Assembly: GCF_051020985.1 (NCBI RefSeq)
Contig: NC_134999.1
Coordinates: 10,974,001-11,038,000, forward strand
Source: Nomia melanderi
Lineage: Eukaryota; Arthropoda; Insecta; Hymenoptera; Halictidae
Length of the DNA stretch: 64,000 nucleotides
Direction of reading: 5' to 3'
Below, one piece after another: positions 12,441-24,440 of the stretch (within the stretch, counting starts at the first letter, position 1; each line of letters begins with the position of its first letter). The notes below the pieces were generated by a model, which saw only the letters and a list, made by a program, of their open reading frames with translations, ran no database searches and was not told the DNA's origin. Made by a program: the position numbers and the translations under genes.

Positions 12441-14506
12441 GGGATATTTGTAACTCGCAGTTTCTGATTAAATGCAACGTTGATTTACGTAGTTGACTGG
12501 ATTAATCTATTTTTTTTCTATGCTCTCAATTAAACGAAAAATAAAGGGTAGTATTGTATAGTATATTGTTATATGTACGAAATTTGTATTTTTGTTGTCG
12601 AAGGTGGTATTATTGTGGGATATTCATAATATATATTGTACTATCGTATTTAAGTGAGTAATATTAATAGATGCTTTGATTATATTGATATGATACATTT
12701 GTAATTATATGCCAGCGAAATTGCTCCATTATGAAGTCTCGCGTAAACAAACGTTTTGTATAGAAATGAATGAAATTATATTCTGTTACGAGTAATATTC
12801 GAGAGTAAGAGGAAAAGTAGAGAAAGTGGAATTTTTGTAATAAAAAAGAGTCAACGTTCGATGAAGTGGACTTTAGTTCGTATATTATTCACATATTGAC
12901 CGTTATATCAATGCTCGTGAAATATAGATTCAGGAAAGTTGGTTGTACACGTGTAACAGTGACTCGTGCTTCTTATACACACTTCTCTTGGTATTTATAT
13001 TTAAATACACGTTACGACATCATACTTCATTCATTCCAGTCCTACAGCGACATTTCTTGTGATCGATCCGGTACTTACTTCTTTATGCAGGAATCTTTGA
13101 TGTGCTTCAGTGAAATGATGCAATATTTAAACACGTATTTAATTATTGAACACTACAATGAATATCATTATTCATTCACAAAAAAGCTAGAAAAATGTAT
13201 TTTATTAAGACATCCAGTCAACTTTAGATTTTTTACGTTTATAACTTTTTTAATTGATTTCGACGTTCAGAGTAAATAATTAAATCTCTCTATTATTTCC
13301 ATTTCCGTTTAAAATAAATATAAATATTATCTCATCGAAACACTGCATAAATATATCTCATTAAAAGACCCAATGTGCTCCAAATCACCTGCATTTATAA
13401 CTCACGTAGATTTCTACTTCACTTAGAAAGCAAAATAAATAAATAACTTCCAGATAATTCCAGTTTCCATAAATTATTTCACAAAAATCACCGTTTACAT
13501 TAACATTCAGCCGAACGGTAATAAATCCTCATCTCCGCAGACCGTTTAGTCGATGCGTCTTTATTTCGACGTGCCACTTCCGTTCCTCGTATTTTCATGC
13601 TCTGCCAGACACGCGACGTAGTAACGAGCAAGATTTTTGAATGATTAATGTCGCGTCGCGGGCACTGTTTAAGTCGGCGCTCGATTAATGCCAGTCCGTG
13701 GGCACGGAATCATTTTTCTTCCATTGACTGATGCTCGCCCAGCCCTGAAAACCGTCTGAACGCGATGTAACGCGATACTGGAGTCCCCTCTACCCCCCTC
13801 GTTCCTCTGTCAATCTCGCTGATGCTCCGGGATTTTCTTGTTCGTCGTTAGCCACGCATGTCCCGGCCACGTTGCTTCTTCTTCGACGCATCGGCGATAC
13901 CTTTCTATACCGAAAGTCCCTTGTACCTGTGTTCTCCGAGTGGATCAGTTTACGAGAAATTTCGAACGCATGTTTCGGGAATTAGGCTTGGTCAAGATAC
14001 GCGTGTTCTCGAACAAAACATGTTCGATTTCGATTATCTAACATCGACTGTTATTGGAACTGTTTTGTCTCTTTCGAAGGGATCTGTACTTTAATCTCGG
14101 AGATTCGATGAGACTGTGAGGAGAATTAACTTTGAATAAAACATTCGTGTCTCGAACAGCTACGTATCAAGTTCCTAACGTGAACATTAATTAGTTGTTT
14201 CATTAAATTGATTGTTTGAATGCTTAGAAGGTGCTTGGAATCTTTGGTTTATTCATGAAGGTCATTCTGAGTTCTTTTATGGAAAGGTTTGGTGAATAGT
14301 GGGTAATCAGATTTGAGGTACAGATGCCTGAGTTAGCAGTAGGATTGGTTTATAAATATTTAACGCTAATTAATATAATGATAAATAAGTTAGATAATAA
14401 GTGTCAGTTAGGTAATGCCAAAATCAATCCTTAAGTAGTTACAAGTCTCATTCGCAAGAAATAACAATTTAAAATAATTTAAATAATACCAATTATAAAT
14501 AACAAA

Positions 14507-14533
14507 CATCTTTTCCATTTGTTTCAGGTAAGT
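14507..14533 (+). other. Candidate recursive-splice (ratchet) site, TTTCAG|GTAAGT
   Basis: A strong pyrimidine tract (14510-14525, almost all C/T) runs into CAG at 14525-14527, followed with no gap by GTAAGT at 14528-14533. An acceptor joined directly to a consensus donor is the form of the zero-length exons that let long insect introns be removed in steps; that process is established in Drosophila. The site also sits at the edge of an AT-rich stretch. It implies transcription of the + strand. A chance match cannot be excluded without RNA data. Confidence 0.5.
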
Positions 14534-15047
14534 GTCACCATCGATTCAACTTATCCAGCCCACGGTAGGTCGTTCTAAACAACGGTCAAAGAAATTACCG
14601 AAACGTCTTTCCGACACTTCCATAATCCACAAAATTACCCCCAACTGCGTGAACGAGTTGCCCAAACAACCCCCCATTGTGAGCTGACACCGGTCGCTTT
14701 CGTTTCCACTTTTCTCCTCGGACGAGCCACGAACTATCATCCCGACTACCATGTTTAGTGGGGAGTCCGGTTCCCGCGAGGACATTAGCCGACTTAACTA
14801 AATTTTTTCCGCCACGGTCGGGTCTATTCCGAAGGCATTTCTAACCAAGATAGACGAGGCAATAAAAAGGCGACCGGCAGGCTTCGTAAATACGAACGAT
14901 TAGCGTGTCATCCATCATCCAGGGTTGACGTTCGGTTACCAAACATTCGTTCGGACAACGTCGTTGCCGGTGTCGTCGCGACACTGTTCGTTTTCCTCCG
15001 TTTCTCGCCAGGCTTCCCACGAATTCGCTCTCTCGTCCCACCCCATG

Positions 15048-15093
15048 CCTTTCTCTTTCTCTCTCTTTCTCATTCTTTCTCTCTCTTTCTTCC
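15048..15093 (+). repeat. Pyrimidine microsatellite (TTTCTCTC-like)
   Basis: Imperfect TTTCTCTC units form an almost uninterrupted pyrimidine run of about 45 bp on the + strand. Arg/Glu-rich open frames on the opposite strand (14841-15101, 14936-15205) are by-products of it. Confidence 0.75.
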
Positions 15094-17090
15094 GGTGGCA
15101 CGAAACGAGCTTTTTATCGCTAATCGGATTTTCTGAATTCCTCGTCAGAGATAAATAGATTCTAGACAGCGAAGTCCTGGGGTGCTGCGAGACGGAGGAT
15201 TGCATCGATCCGCGGCTAAGGCTCTGTCGAACACGCGCGTCCCTCGATCACAGCCAATCGGCCTGTAATAAGATCGTTGGATCAATGAGATTGTTAGTTG
15301 AAATACGGCGCAGCGATGTACGTAAGTACATACGGTATCGGGGCGGGCGCGTGGCTCTTTTGAAGCCTCGTTTAACGAGAATCGCGTTATTGACGGGAAA
15401 TGGATTTGTTTCGGAAAGAAGCACGGAGGAGACTTTATACTGTTGCCGGCTGATTGCAGCGTGATTGAGTCCTCCGCGATATATGCTTGCCGGGGTAGTT
15501 ACCCTCGAGCGGAGGATTTTTTTCCCTTTTTCGAGGGAGCGATTTTCAGTATGCTTTCTGGATACTGAGAATACTTCCTGTGCATTGGGATTTTGTTCAA
15601 ATTTCAACGAATCGATTCTGTTTTATGAGCTTTCGTGGATTAGGAGTTTGGATATGAGAGAATGCGAGGGAATCTTTCTTTTATTTATGCTTCAAGTTGA
15701 CGGTTTTGGATATTTATGGAAGTATTTGGGAACTAGGTATTTTTATTATTCTTTGGTATTGGAAATAGTATAATCTTGTTAATTCTGGTACTGCAGGTGT
15801 TTCTGTAAAATTTAGTCATTTATGAAGATTAATTATCGCAGCAATTCATGGAGATCTGTTTCATCGTATCGATAATATAATGCTTCAATGAATTAAAGGT
15901 CCATTGAAGCACTTCGTGAGGTATGGAGCAAAGACGAAGAATAACAGAAGTTTTCTGTGTTCGTACCAGCGGGAATAATGAAATTTTTCTATTCTTCTCT
16001 TGAAAAGACCAGTTTCTCTTATATTCCTTTTTGAACCGCAAAAATTTTGATATCCGCAGGCCATGAGCGCCGTGGGTAAAAACTTCCTGTATTTTCTTCT
16101 TTGAGGAGGAGCGAATTTCAAAAATTCCTCAGAAACATGAGTGGACGTTTTTGCGAACAAACCTCATTTGAAAACCATAAGAAAGACTGCGGGTTCTTTA
16201 TATTCATTAAACTCTTTTCTTTCGAAGTTTTTTGTTATTGTGCCACGGTCTTGTTCTGATTCTGAAACTTTGCGATTCAATGGAGTAAAAATAAAATGCA
16301 CACCCGCGACTTCCGCCGCGATTCAGTCTCATTTTCAATTTCCATAAAGTTCATAAGAAAGGTAACTTGGCGTAACATTTTCAAAGAATAACTAAAGGTA
16401 ACAAAGCGTAGCAAAAAGACTTTTCATTCGACGAAAGACGACGTTATATCTCCAATTATAATATCCATAACGCGCTATTTTAAAAAGTCAAAAGTTACTT
16501 ATATTTTTGTCTAATGAAAGAACAAAAATCTTCGTCGATCATTCTCAGAACGGAAATGAAAATGTGTTCATTAAGCTCTAACTAACCTCTAAAGCTCTAA
16601 AAACACTCCCGCCTCTTAAGTATTCCCATTTGGCGAAAGAGGATTACACTATTCACCGCGTTCCCCATAAAATTTTCGTCCCCGATGGACAGAGAAGGGG
16701 TTAAAATTGTCACGGAACGAGAAAAAGGGTCCCGTCGTTATACCGCCATATTGCGCTGACCGAACGACCGCGGAGGACTTCTCCCGCGTCATAACCGTGT
16801 CTTTTAAGCTCGGCTGCGCGTGTTATAGCCCGTTAAGCTGCACATTAACATCCGCGTTAAATTCTGCGACTAAAGTTTCTAATTCTGCGTTTCTTGTCCC
16901 TTTCGCAACCCTTATGCTGCCTTTCAGCGTGTTCATTGGTCCCTTAGTATTTCAGTCCAGTGACCTAATACAGCACCAGACTGTAACTGAAATAATGTAA
17001 ACAATACTTTCAGTCTAGTGTATTGTTGTCATTGGAATAATAAATCCAATCCAGCGGAAAAAGCCAAAATCTACTTTTTCAAGCCACTAT

Positions 17091-17160
17091 TTAACACGTT
17101 CGCTACCAGCGTCGCCTATTTCCGACGACCAGTGTTTCCTATTTTGTGCAAAGAAGAGTG
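17091..17160. mobile_element. TTAA element end, CACGTTCGCTACC type (fragment)
   Basis: TTAACACGTTCGCTACCAGC starts at 17091 and is followed by a loose palindrome pairing CCAGCGTCG with CGACGACCAG (about 17106-17150). The layout (TTAA, CA-starting end, subterminal palindrome) resembles the CACTAGAACTACC family elsewhere in the window. No matching right end was found; the hairpin GTCAAC-TTAT-GTTGAC near 17443 could be part of one. Treated as a partial copy. Confidence 0.3.
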
Positions 17161-20100
17161 AATTACATTTAGTTGTGTTTTCATATAATATTATAATGCA
17201 TGATACAATGCGGAGGAAATCTTGGAGATTTTTTTTTTGGTTATTATTTGAATTTTGTAAAGACTATACGATTTAACAAAATTCGACAAAGCCGAATCGA
17301 ATTCGAATCTTGTCGTAAGACTCCATATCTTGGATTCGTATATTTATTTATAATAATTACCTAATATTCCGTAGATAGGGAAGTTCTACTTCTACATATG
17401 TTGAATTTTCTTGAAGAAAACTAATTTAGCTTTTAAATAATCGGTCAACTTATGTTGACGTTTTTCAAAAAGACCTCGTATAACATACACATCGAACAAT
17501 TTTCACACAAATCACAATATCACTAGACACAGCGGCCAAACTAACAAGAACACAGCGTCAACTTGATCGCGCGACGCACTCGCGAATTTCGCGCAGCGTC
17601 CTGTCCCTTTTCTTATACCCCTGCGCCGGAAAATCAATTGCGGCCGCCCGGCTTCCCGCTGGCATTCGCCTCCGAATTTACCGTGTCTCGGATTCCCGAT
17701 AATTCATCGCCTTTGGGAACCGTCCAACAGCTACGCGACCGCATTTCTCACGGCCATTTTGTCTCATTATTGCGCACACATCGCCAGCTCAAGAAGGCGA
17801 ACGCATTCATCCGGGCGGAATGGCGGCCCGGGCCGGTCGAACTGGTGATAAACGCAGCGAGACACAATGTAACGTCTAGACCTGTGACCGGACTACGTAC
17901 GTTTATAGTAAATTTACATTTTTATCGACTGTTCCGCGAAGTAACTCGGAGCTACCCCTTGTCTTACGATCTTCTCCGCTCGTCGGAGTTGCGCTCGGCG
18001 TGATAATAAAAAGGGGTCAGAGCTGCGAGGGTAGATAGTACTTGCCAAATGGAGGGAAAAGGCACTAATAAATATCTGTCGAGGAATTATTGGTCCTCTT
18101 GTCGTGAGTCATTCTTTGTTCCGCTGAAACAAGCGACTAATCGTCGTAGAATAATGTACCTTCTCGGAAGAGGGTAAAATTGAAGTTGTCCTCATTTAAA
18201 TGTATCATAAAATTCTTCTATTTACTAGAATCTAGTAACTAGATCTTTAAATATCATCAAAGCCTATTTAAAAAATTCAGCTCTTAAAATTCTGTCTGCC
18301 CATTCATCACCAAATATACTCCCTACGACTCCACTAGTCATCGAACACCCCGAAACTCAATAAAAATCCCATATAAAACAAACAACCGCAAAACTCCAGC
18401 CCTCCATCCTTCTTTTAAAAACCTTCCACGTATCGCTGGTCTCCATGAAAAGGGTTAAAACGAAGGAGCGCGAGTGCAGCTTCATCGAGGCTAACGCGGC
18501 TAAGCTTAATGTAACCGGGTATGTCGTGAAAACAAAAAGAAAAATGTCCGTCGAGAAGAAGGGGTGCGCGGCGCGCCGCGGGGCAGGTGCTAATTGTCCC
18601 GGCTGCCCCAGTAGAAAACGAACGAGCCGGGAAACGAAACGGGAAATCGGTGGGCGTGCGTTGCCGGCGAGTTGCTGCCGTGTCGCATGATTTGCGGAGA
18701 CTTTTATTGGCTCCGGTGAGAAACGTAGATGCTGGCCAACGATACGAGTTCGTGCCTTCGCGAGCACGGGAAAAAGGGGTGATCGATCCGCACGCCGCTC
18801 GAATGGCACCCCCGCGCCGTGTTTCTACGTTCACGCAGCCAAGCATCCGTATCTGAGGGGTTAGCCGGCCCACGGTTCGATGACTTCTCCCAGCTGAATG
18901 TGCCGCGCGCCGCGCTGCAGGGACGAGGACGATGAAATCAATCATGTTCGCGAGCCCGGTTTATTCTCCGCGCGGAATCGAGACTGATCGAGCAGCCGGT
19001 GTCCGTTGCGGCCACGATTGACGACTGGACACGCGGTACTCGTGCTGTAACTTTTTGGTTGCTCCTAACCTTTTATTTCTGTAATTTATCGTTGTTACTC
19101 GTCCGAACGTTTCTTCTCGTTTGGACTTTAAAATAGCTGTGATTTTTATATTCGTTTTGTTTTTGTTTTTCCACTTTGTGTGTGTTACTCTTGGCGATTG
19201 TTTGGCGCTTCCCGTAATAGCTATTTTCCTCGGATAATCTTGCATTCCTTTATTGCAGTTTTGTTCCTTTTTAATGGTATCAAGTGGTGCTTTAATCGAG
19301 TTGCAGTTCGTTATTGCCATGTTCCTTGTTTCATGTTTTGAAGTAGCACTTTAACCGAGCCTCTGGCGGTTTTTTTTTGTAGATTTTCTTCGAAGAAACA
19401 ATAGGTGAAGGTAGATTAAACTTCACTTACTTCTCACGTGTATCATGTAACATCGTAAATAATGTTTTATCATTTACTAAGTACTTATTCTATTTTAATC
19501 GCTCCATGAAATTGAGCAATTTTGTAAAAAATGTTCTTCTCGTCCGAGAGCAGAATATTTATGAAATTCTTTCATCACGAAATTTATGGGAAAAAGAGAA
19601 CAATGCGAGAAGATTTCCCGATCATGTGTTGCGTATTGGGAAATGTGTAATTACGTCGTCTCGCTACAGATTTATCGATACAATCGAAGTTTCGGCTACT
19701 AATCGCGGCTGCCACCGGCACGAGCGTCAGTTTCACAGCGGGAAAAGGTACTTCCGGTTCGTCGGACCGGCAACGTTAATCAAGAGGCCGCCAATTAACG
19801 CGATTGCACGGCACACAGTAACGCTAAAATCTGCGAAAATTCGCACAACGAACGGGAAACATTTCACGGTTAATCCAGTTCGCCGGATTCTCACGAGGCC
19901 CGCTCGCAAATCACAATTACCGGGCGGCGCGCGTGAATTCCCGAATCAGCTCCGATAAAGCGGCCGCGACACAGCGATCCACGGCGATCGATAAGCCGCG
20001 ATTACGTCGTTCCTCGATCGGAGCGCCGTGTTTCTCGGCGAGAAAGTGTTCCTCGCTGTGAAGCGGGCCAAGGCGTCGAACACGGGAAAATTGAGTGCTC

Positions 20101-20220
20101 GAAGATGTAGTTTCGCCCCAGCTCATGGATGAAATAGCTTCAGCGTTCAAGGTTACTGCCACTATTTTCAAAACTTCTTATACTCGCAACGTTCACACGA
20201 GACATTATCCGATGATAATA
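17161..20220. other. Gene-free stretch with blocks at 17540-18060, 18440-19010, 19690-20150
   Basis: No gene is supported. Positions 17480-17560 are A/C-rich and lead into a CpG-rich block that holds a 146-codon frame (17563-18003) with no domain. Positions 18301-18360 hold 23 C, 21 A, 12 T and 4 G just before the next block, where 176- and 150-codon minus-strand frames overlap plus-strand ones. Positions 19030-19200 are T/G-rich after it. The frame 19506-19958 (150 codons) is basic and featureless. Confidence 0.6.
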
Positions 20221-20224
20221 TAAT

Positions 20225-20340
20225 GAAAAATATTATAGTTTCGACATGATACAATAGCATAATACGTAAATATAGTATAGAATTCACTTAAACATTGAAA
20301 AATATAATAATTTCAACATAGTAATATAACATCATAATAC
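20225..20340. repeat. Degenerate 72-bp tandem duplication, AT-rich
   Basis: GAAAAATATTATAGTTTC at 20225 recurs as GAAAAATATAATAATTTC at 20297, and the similarity continues through ACATGATACAATAGCATAATAC versus the equivalent stretch ending at 20340. The spacing is 72 bp, with small insertions between copies. The repeat is AT-rich and no function is suggested. Confidence 0.5.
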
Positions 20341-23300
20341 AGAATCATAACACAACACATGCAATATTATTTAATACATATTCCTACAACGTTAATAAAT
20401 GAAAACATCCCCAGTAGACGATAAAAATTAATCAAGCGATATTGAAGGGAGAACCATCGATTCCATGTTTCACCCAGAACCGCCCGATATCCTCTCCAAC
20501 GTGGTTCCCGAACACGGCCGGGGTTTAATAAAAAATGGCGCAGGGCTTGGCCGGATGATGCAGGCGCCATTAACCGTGAAAAAGTGTTCACGCAACACGG
20601 TCCGAGACTTACGGGGATTGAGATTTCGCGTAAGAGGGACGGAGACGTACAACGCTACGGAAGATAGGGAGGGGTGGGTTTTTATTAAATCTTCCTTTTT
20701 CTCGTCGTGGGCCGTAAATAAGTTGCCCGTTCGCCGGCAAGTTCCGCAGTTTGTCAGCAATTTTTCTCGCGTTATCCCGCCACTTCTGCAGTTGAACTTT
20801 CGGCGTGCTCGCAATTAAACTACCGCGAGAACTTTCTTAACGCGGCGACCGGCGAAATAGTAAACGGCGCTGGTCCTGCGCCAACGACACGGCTGCCAAA
20901 AACGCTAATGAATGCCGGGGCGACGTGCACGTGCGGAAACGCCGCGTACCTTTGCGCGATATGCAATAAGCGGTTCGAACGCGACGCATTCTGACGGCCG
21001 TCGGTGTTTCCGGAACCCTTTGCCGCAGCGGACGCGGCCATTTCCGTTGCAAAGATTACAGAAAATCAACGGATATGAAACAACATAAATCAAACTATCC
21101 CTCCCACTTTGATACTCGACTTCCCTACGGGAAACGCTGGGTCCGATCGCCGGGAGTTACCGAATAATTATTTTGCTTTTGTAAATGATGAATTAGGTGC
21201 GACTCGCGGCGCTGAGCATATTTTAATTGGAAACTTCGAGCGAAACGATATTCTCGTCGGCCGGAGGGAAATAAATGGAACAAACGATCCGGTGATTTTA
21301 ATATTATCGATGTTTTGTAATTGATACGCGACGTGTGCCTTGCAATTGATAAATGTAATTACTTTCATGAATTCCGAGTTGCATGAAATTTATATTAATA
21401 TGGAAACGATCAAAGAAATTTGTATCGATTCTTGTTGTAGCAACGGTATCACAGTTCATTTAAAATTCACTCTCCTTTCATCTTCACGCTTCGAAATATC
21501 AAGCAGCTGCCAAATAAAATACGAATAAACCAATCATTCAACTATAATTGATTACGAAGTCAGCTTCGATCCCCAAAACAAAACCACCTAAAATCCTGGG
21601 GCAACTCGTCGTGTACTGTTCAAACTGGTCGACGAGGAAACAATGGTTCGTTCGAAAATCGGAGGAAACAGCAGAGGGGATTCACTCCGGGGATCCTCTG
21701 TTCCAGATAAAAGGACGCGGACCCGATACGATCGGGATTCAAGGTCCGCGAAGGGGTAAACACGCGGCAGTCTAGTCGGTTTCTCCGCTTGCCGTTCGGA
21801 AAGAGACCAACCGGAGCAGCAGGTCCGCGTGCGCGTAGAGATTAAACCCACGTCTTTCCAGTATTTGTCGAATGGCCTCGGACACACGTTGTCGACGGTG
21901 GTAGCCGGTTCCCGGACGTCGGTTAACCGAAAATCGACTTTACTTTTCACGGAGGAGGCCCGTCGATACTCGGCACCGTCCGCCTTCGGGCAAATTCGGT
22001 TCCGCCTTTACACCGGCGGAATATTAAGCGGGTCCCGGCGGCGTGGGTGGAGAAGGGGACCGGCTGCCTATGAAAATAGGGGGCTCGGAGGAGCCGCGCG
22101 AAGTGGCTGTTATCAGTCAGAACCGTCAGCGGCACTGGGCCGCCTCCAAATCGACCAAATAAATTCACGTCACGGCTACCGGCTTACGTGGTCTTTCGAA
22201 TAATCGGTTATTTTGTCCGGGCCCCGCCTCGCCCCTCGCTCCTAGCCATCCCTGCGCCACCCTCCGTGACGGAGTCTGTTAGAAAAGATTTACGAATATT
22301 ATTTCGAGCGCCCTGCCACGACGTTTCTTCCATTTCCGGGGCTCTTCGGGATCCCGGATAGGCCGTTGCTACCCCTGACACCTGCGGCCGCACTCGATAA
22401 CTCCCGCGAAAATCGACTTGGCTAGGGATTTCGCGCGTAGTGTTCTTTGGATTGGGTTGTTTTGATGGGATCTCGCGAAGGGAGGAGTTACACGTGTTCG
22501 GGGTAATTTGAAAGGATTTCCATTGACGCAATGGGTATTCTATTGAAGTCAATGTGAATTACTATAAAGTAATGTTCATGTAACATAGAATCAATCTTAT
22601 TTTGTAAATGACTTCACAAGACTTCAAATGTAATATGCTTATTTTACTGTTAATTCACCAGAATCTCCAACGCGCAGCAGAAAATTGTCGATTTTAATTT
22701 CTCCGGGTCCCCCCGTCAACTCATAAACACCCACGAGTTCCCCCATTTAATTATGATTAGAGTATGATGAACTCCAGCCAAAAGGGAGGGCGAAAATGCT
22801 CATAATCGAGCCATTATTTACCTATTACTAAATCCACCTACCAAAATCCAGAATTCAATTCCCTTGCAGGTTCCAGCCAAACCCACGCTCGAACACCGTA
22901 TATTCTACAATTCCCACTCAAAATCTAAATCACCGGACTTCAACATCGAAAGAACCAACCTATCCCGTTCAAAACGATACGTTCTACCTTCATTTCCTGC
23001 GGCAGAAGGGGTGGAGGCACTATCCCCGCGAGGTATCCGCGACCGGAATACCGTCAGCGTGGTCGCGGTTCCATCCCACCCCTGCGGAATCGCGGGCATA
23101 TTTATATAGTCGGCGGTAGGCGGACGGGGCGTGGGAGGCAGGGAGGGGGAACAAGCAACGGCTCGCGAAACCGAGGTAATCGCGTCCGATTCGGATGCAC
23201 GCGCTAAAGAGCAGCGCGTTTTCGGCTGGCCGGCCATACCGATCGGGACGCACACTTTACTTTTTGAAATCCACGCAGACGACGACAACGTTCGGGCGTT

Positions 23301-24440
23301 CGTAATTAACGTCATTGCCGTCGGGGCTGTCACCCCGCCCCGCGGTCTCCTGCTCCGCTCACGAACCATCGCCCTCCTCCCCTCCACGCGCCGGTATCAC
23401 TTTTCCAACGACCCGTCAGCCATACCCCGTCAGCGCCGCTCTCTTTCCACCGACGTATAATTAGTGTCCTCTGTTTCCCTCGGCTGGCAGCCGCGTTAAT
23501 AACGGCGTGCCACCAACTCGATCGCGTTTGCGGCTTCGCTTATCCGTTTGAAAACGAGATTCAATTACGATCGCGACTCACCGCCACCCTTCCCGACCCC
23601 CGCGGATCACCGGTTGGATACACGCGTGGATGGTGACGCGTATATTGCTGCGACGGATGGCCCGGGGGTTCCTTAATCTTTTTTTATGAATGCGGGGGAT
23701 TGGTTTTTCGGGTGTTGGATGGTTTTAGAGAGAATGTGCTGTCGGATAGTGAGAATGTTTTACATGAATAGTGTGATTGTGTTTTGGGATGTAGATGGTA
23801 AAGATTGTAGGGATTTCTGAATGTGGAATTATTTTGGTTTGTTGGAATGTTTGTGGTGCTTGGAAAAGCTAGGCGATTAGGTACGGTTTTATGAGTTGTT
23901 AGAATTTTAGAGTTCCTAAGTAGGATACAGTAAATAATGTTGTAACAATATTCAACTGAAAAGTACTGAACTGCAAATCAATATTTGGTGTTAATGTAGT
24001 ATCTAGAATTGAGGTAAAGGTATTTTTAAGAAGAGTGAATGTAAGAATGAGTGTGAGCGAAGGACAGGCTGTAAAACGGTCGAGGGAAAGTGGTCTGCAC
24101 AACGTCGCGGACCCAAGATTGCAGGGCCAGCTTTCCAGGGGTGCATCCGAGTGTTTGTGATGAGTGCGAGTGAGAAGAATTCTTGTTGGGGAGAGAATAC
24201 CCGTGAGAGAGTGGCGGGAGCAGAGTCGTGTGTTGGCCTCCGTGGCATTGAGTTGTACTTTTTACGTGTTGTCCGAGTTGTTTCCGTATTTTATTAAATG
24301 CATATATCTATTCCTAGTTCTCGATTACTCAAGATCCATTCTTTCATTATGTATAATATAGTAACACTATAATAAAAAATGTAAACTGTTCAATATTAAC
24401 GTTCATTAGTACCAATTCAAAATCCTCATCACGAAACCGA
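20341..24440. other. Gene-free stretch with blocks at 20460-21060, 21600-22480, 22980-23670
   Basis: No gene is supported. The three blocks are CpG-rich and filled with overlapping open frames on both strands, with no recognisable product. The flank 23670-23860 is strongly T/G-rich (23701-23760: 24 T, 22 G, 11 A, 3 C), and 24380-24440 is A/C-rich. Positions 22690-22980 are A/C-rich ahead of the third block. No tandem or dispersed repeat stands out. Confidence 0.6.

Larger units (their letters stand above)
12440..17090. other. Gene-free stretch, mostly AT-rich, blocks at 13540-13950, 14550-15540, 16690-16900
   Basis: No gene is supported. The long AT-rich stretch 12440-13530 contains a 137-codon open frame (12866-13279) with a Tyr/Ile/Phe/Ser-rich translation and no domain, which is plausible by chance. 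The A/C-rich flank 13380-13510 precedes the first block and the T/G-rich flank 14220-14320 follows it. Positions 15640-15740 are T/G-rich and 16560-16620 A/C-rich, again bracketing the blocks. Near 15315 there is a short hairpin TGTAC-GTAA-GTACA. Confidence 0.6.

Noticed and set aside
18415..18945. 176-codon minus-strand frame, overlapping a 150-codon minus frame and an 89-codon plus frame
   Set aside because: All lie in a CpG-rich block where stop codons are rare. The translations are Arg/Ala/Ser-rich with no motif.
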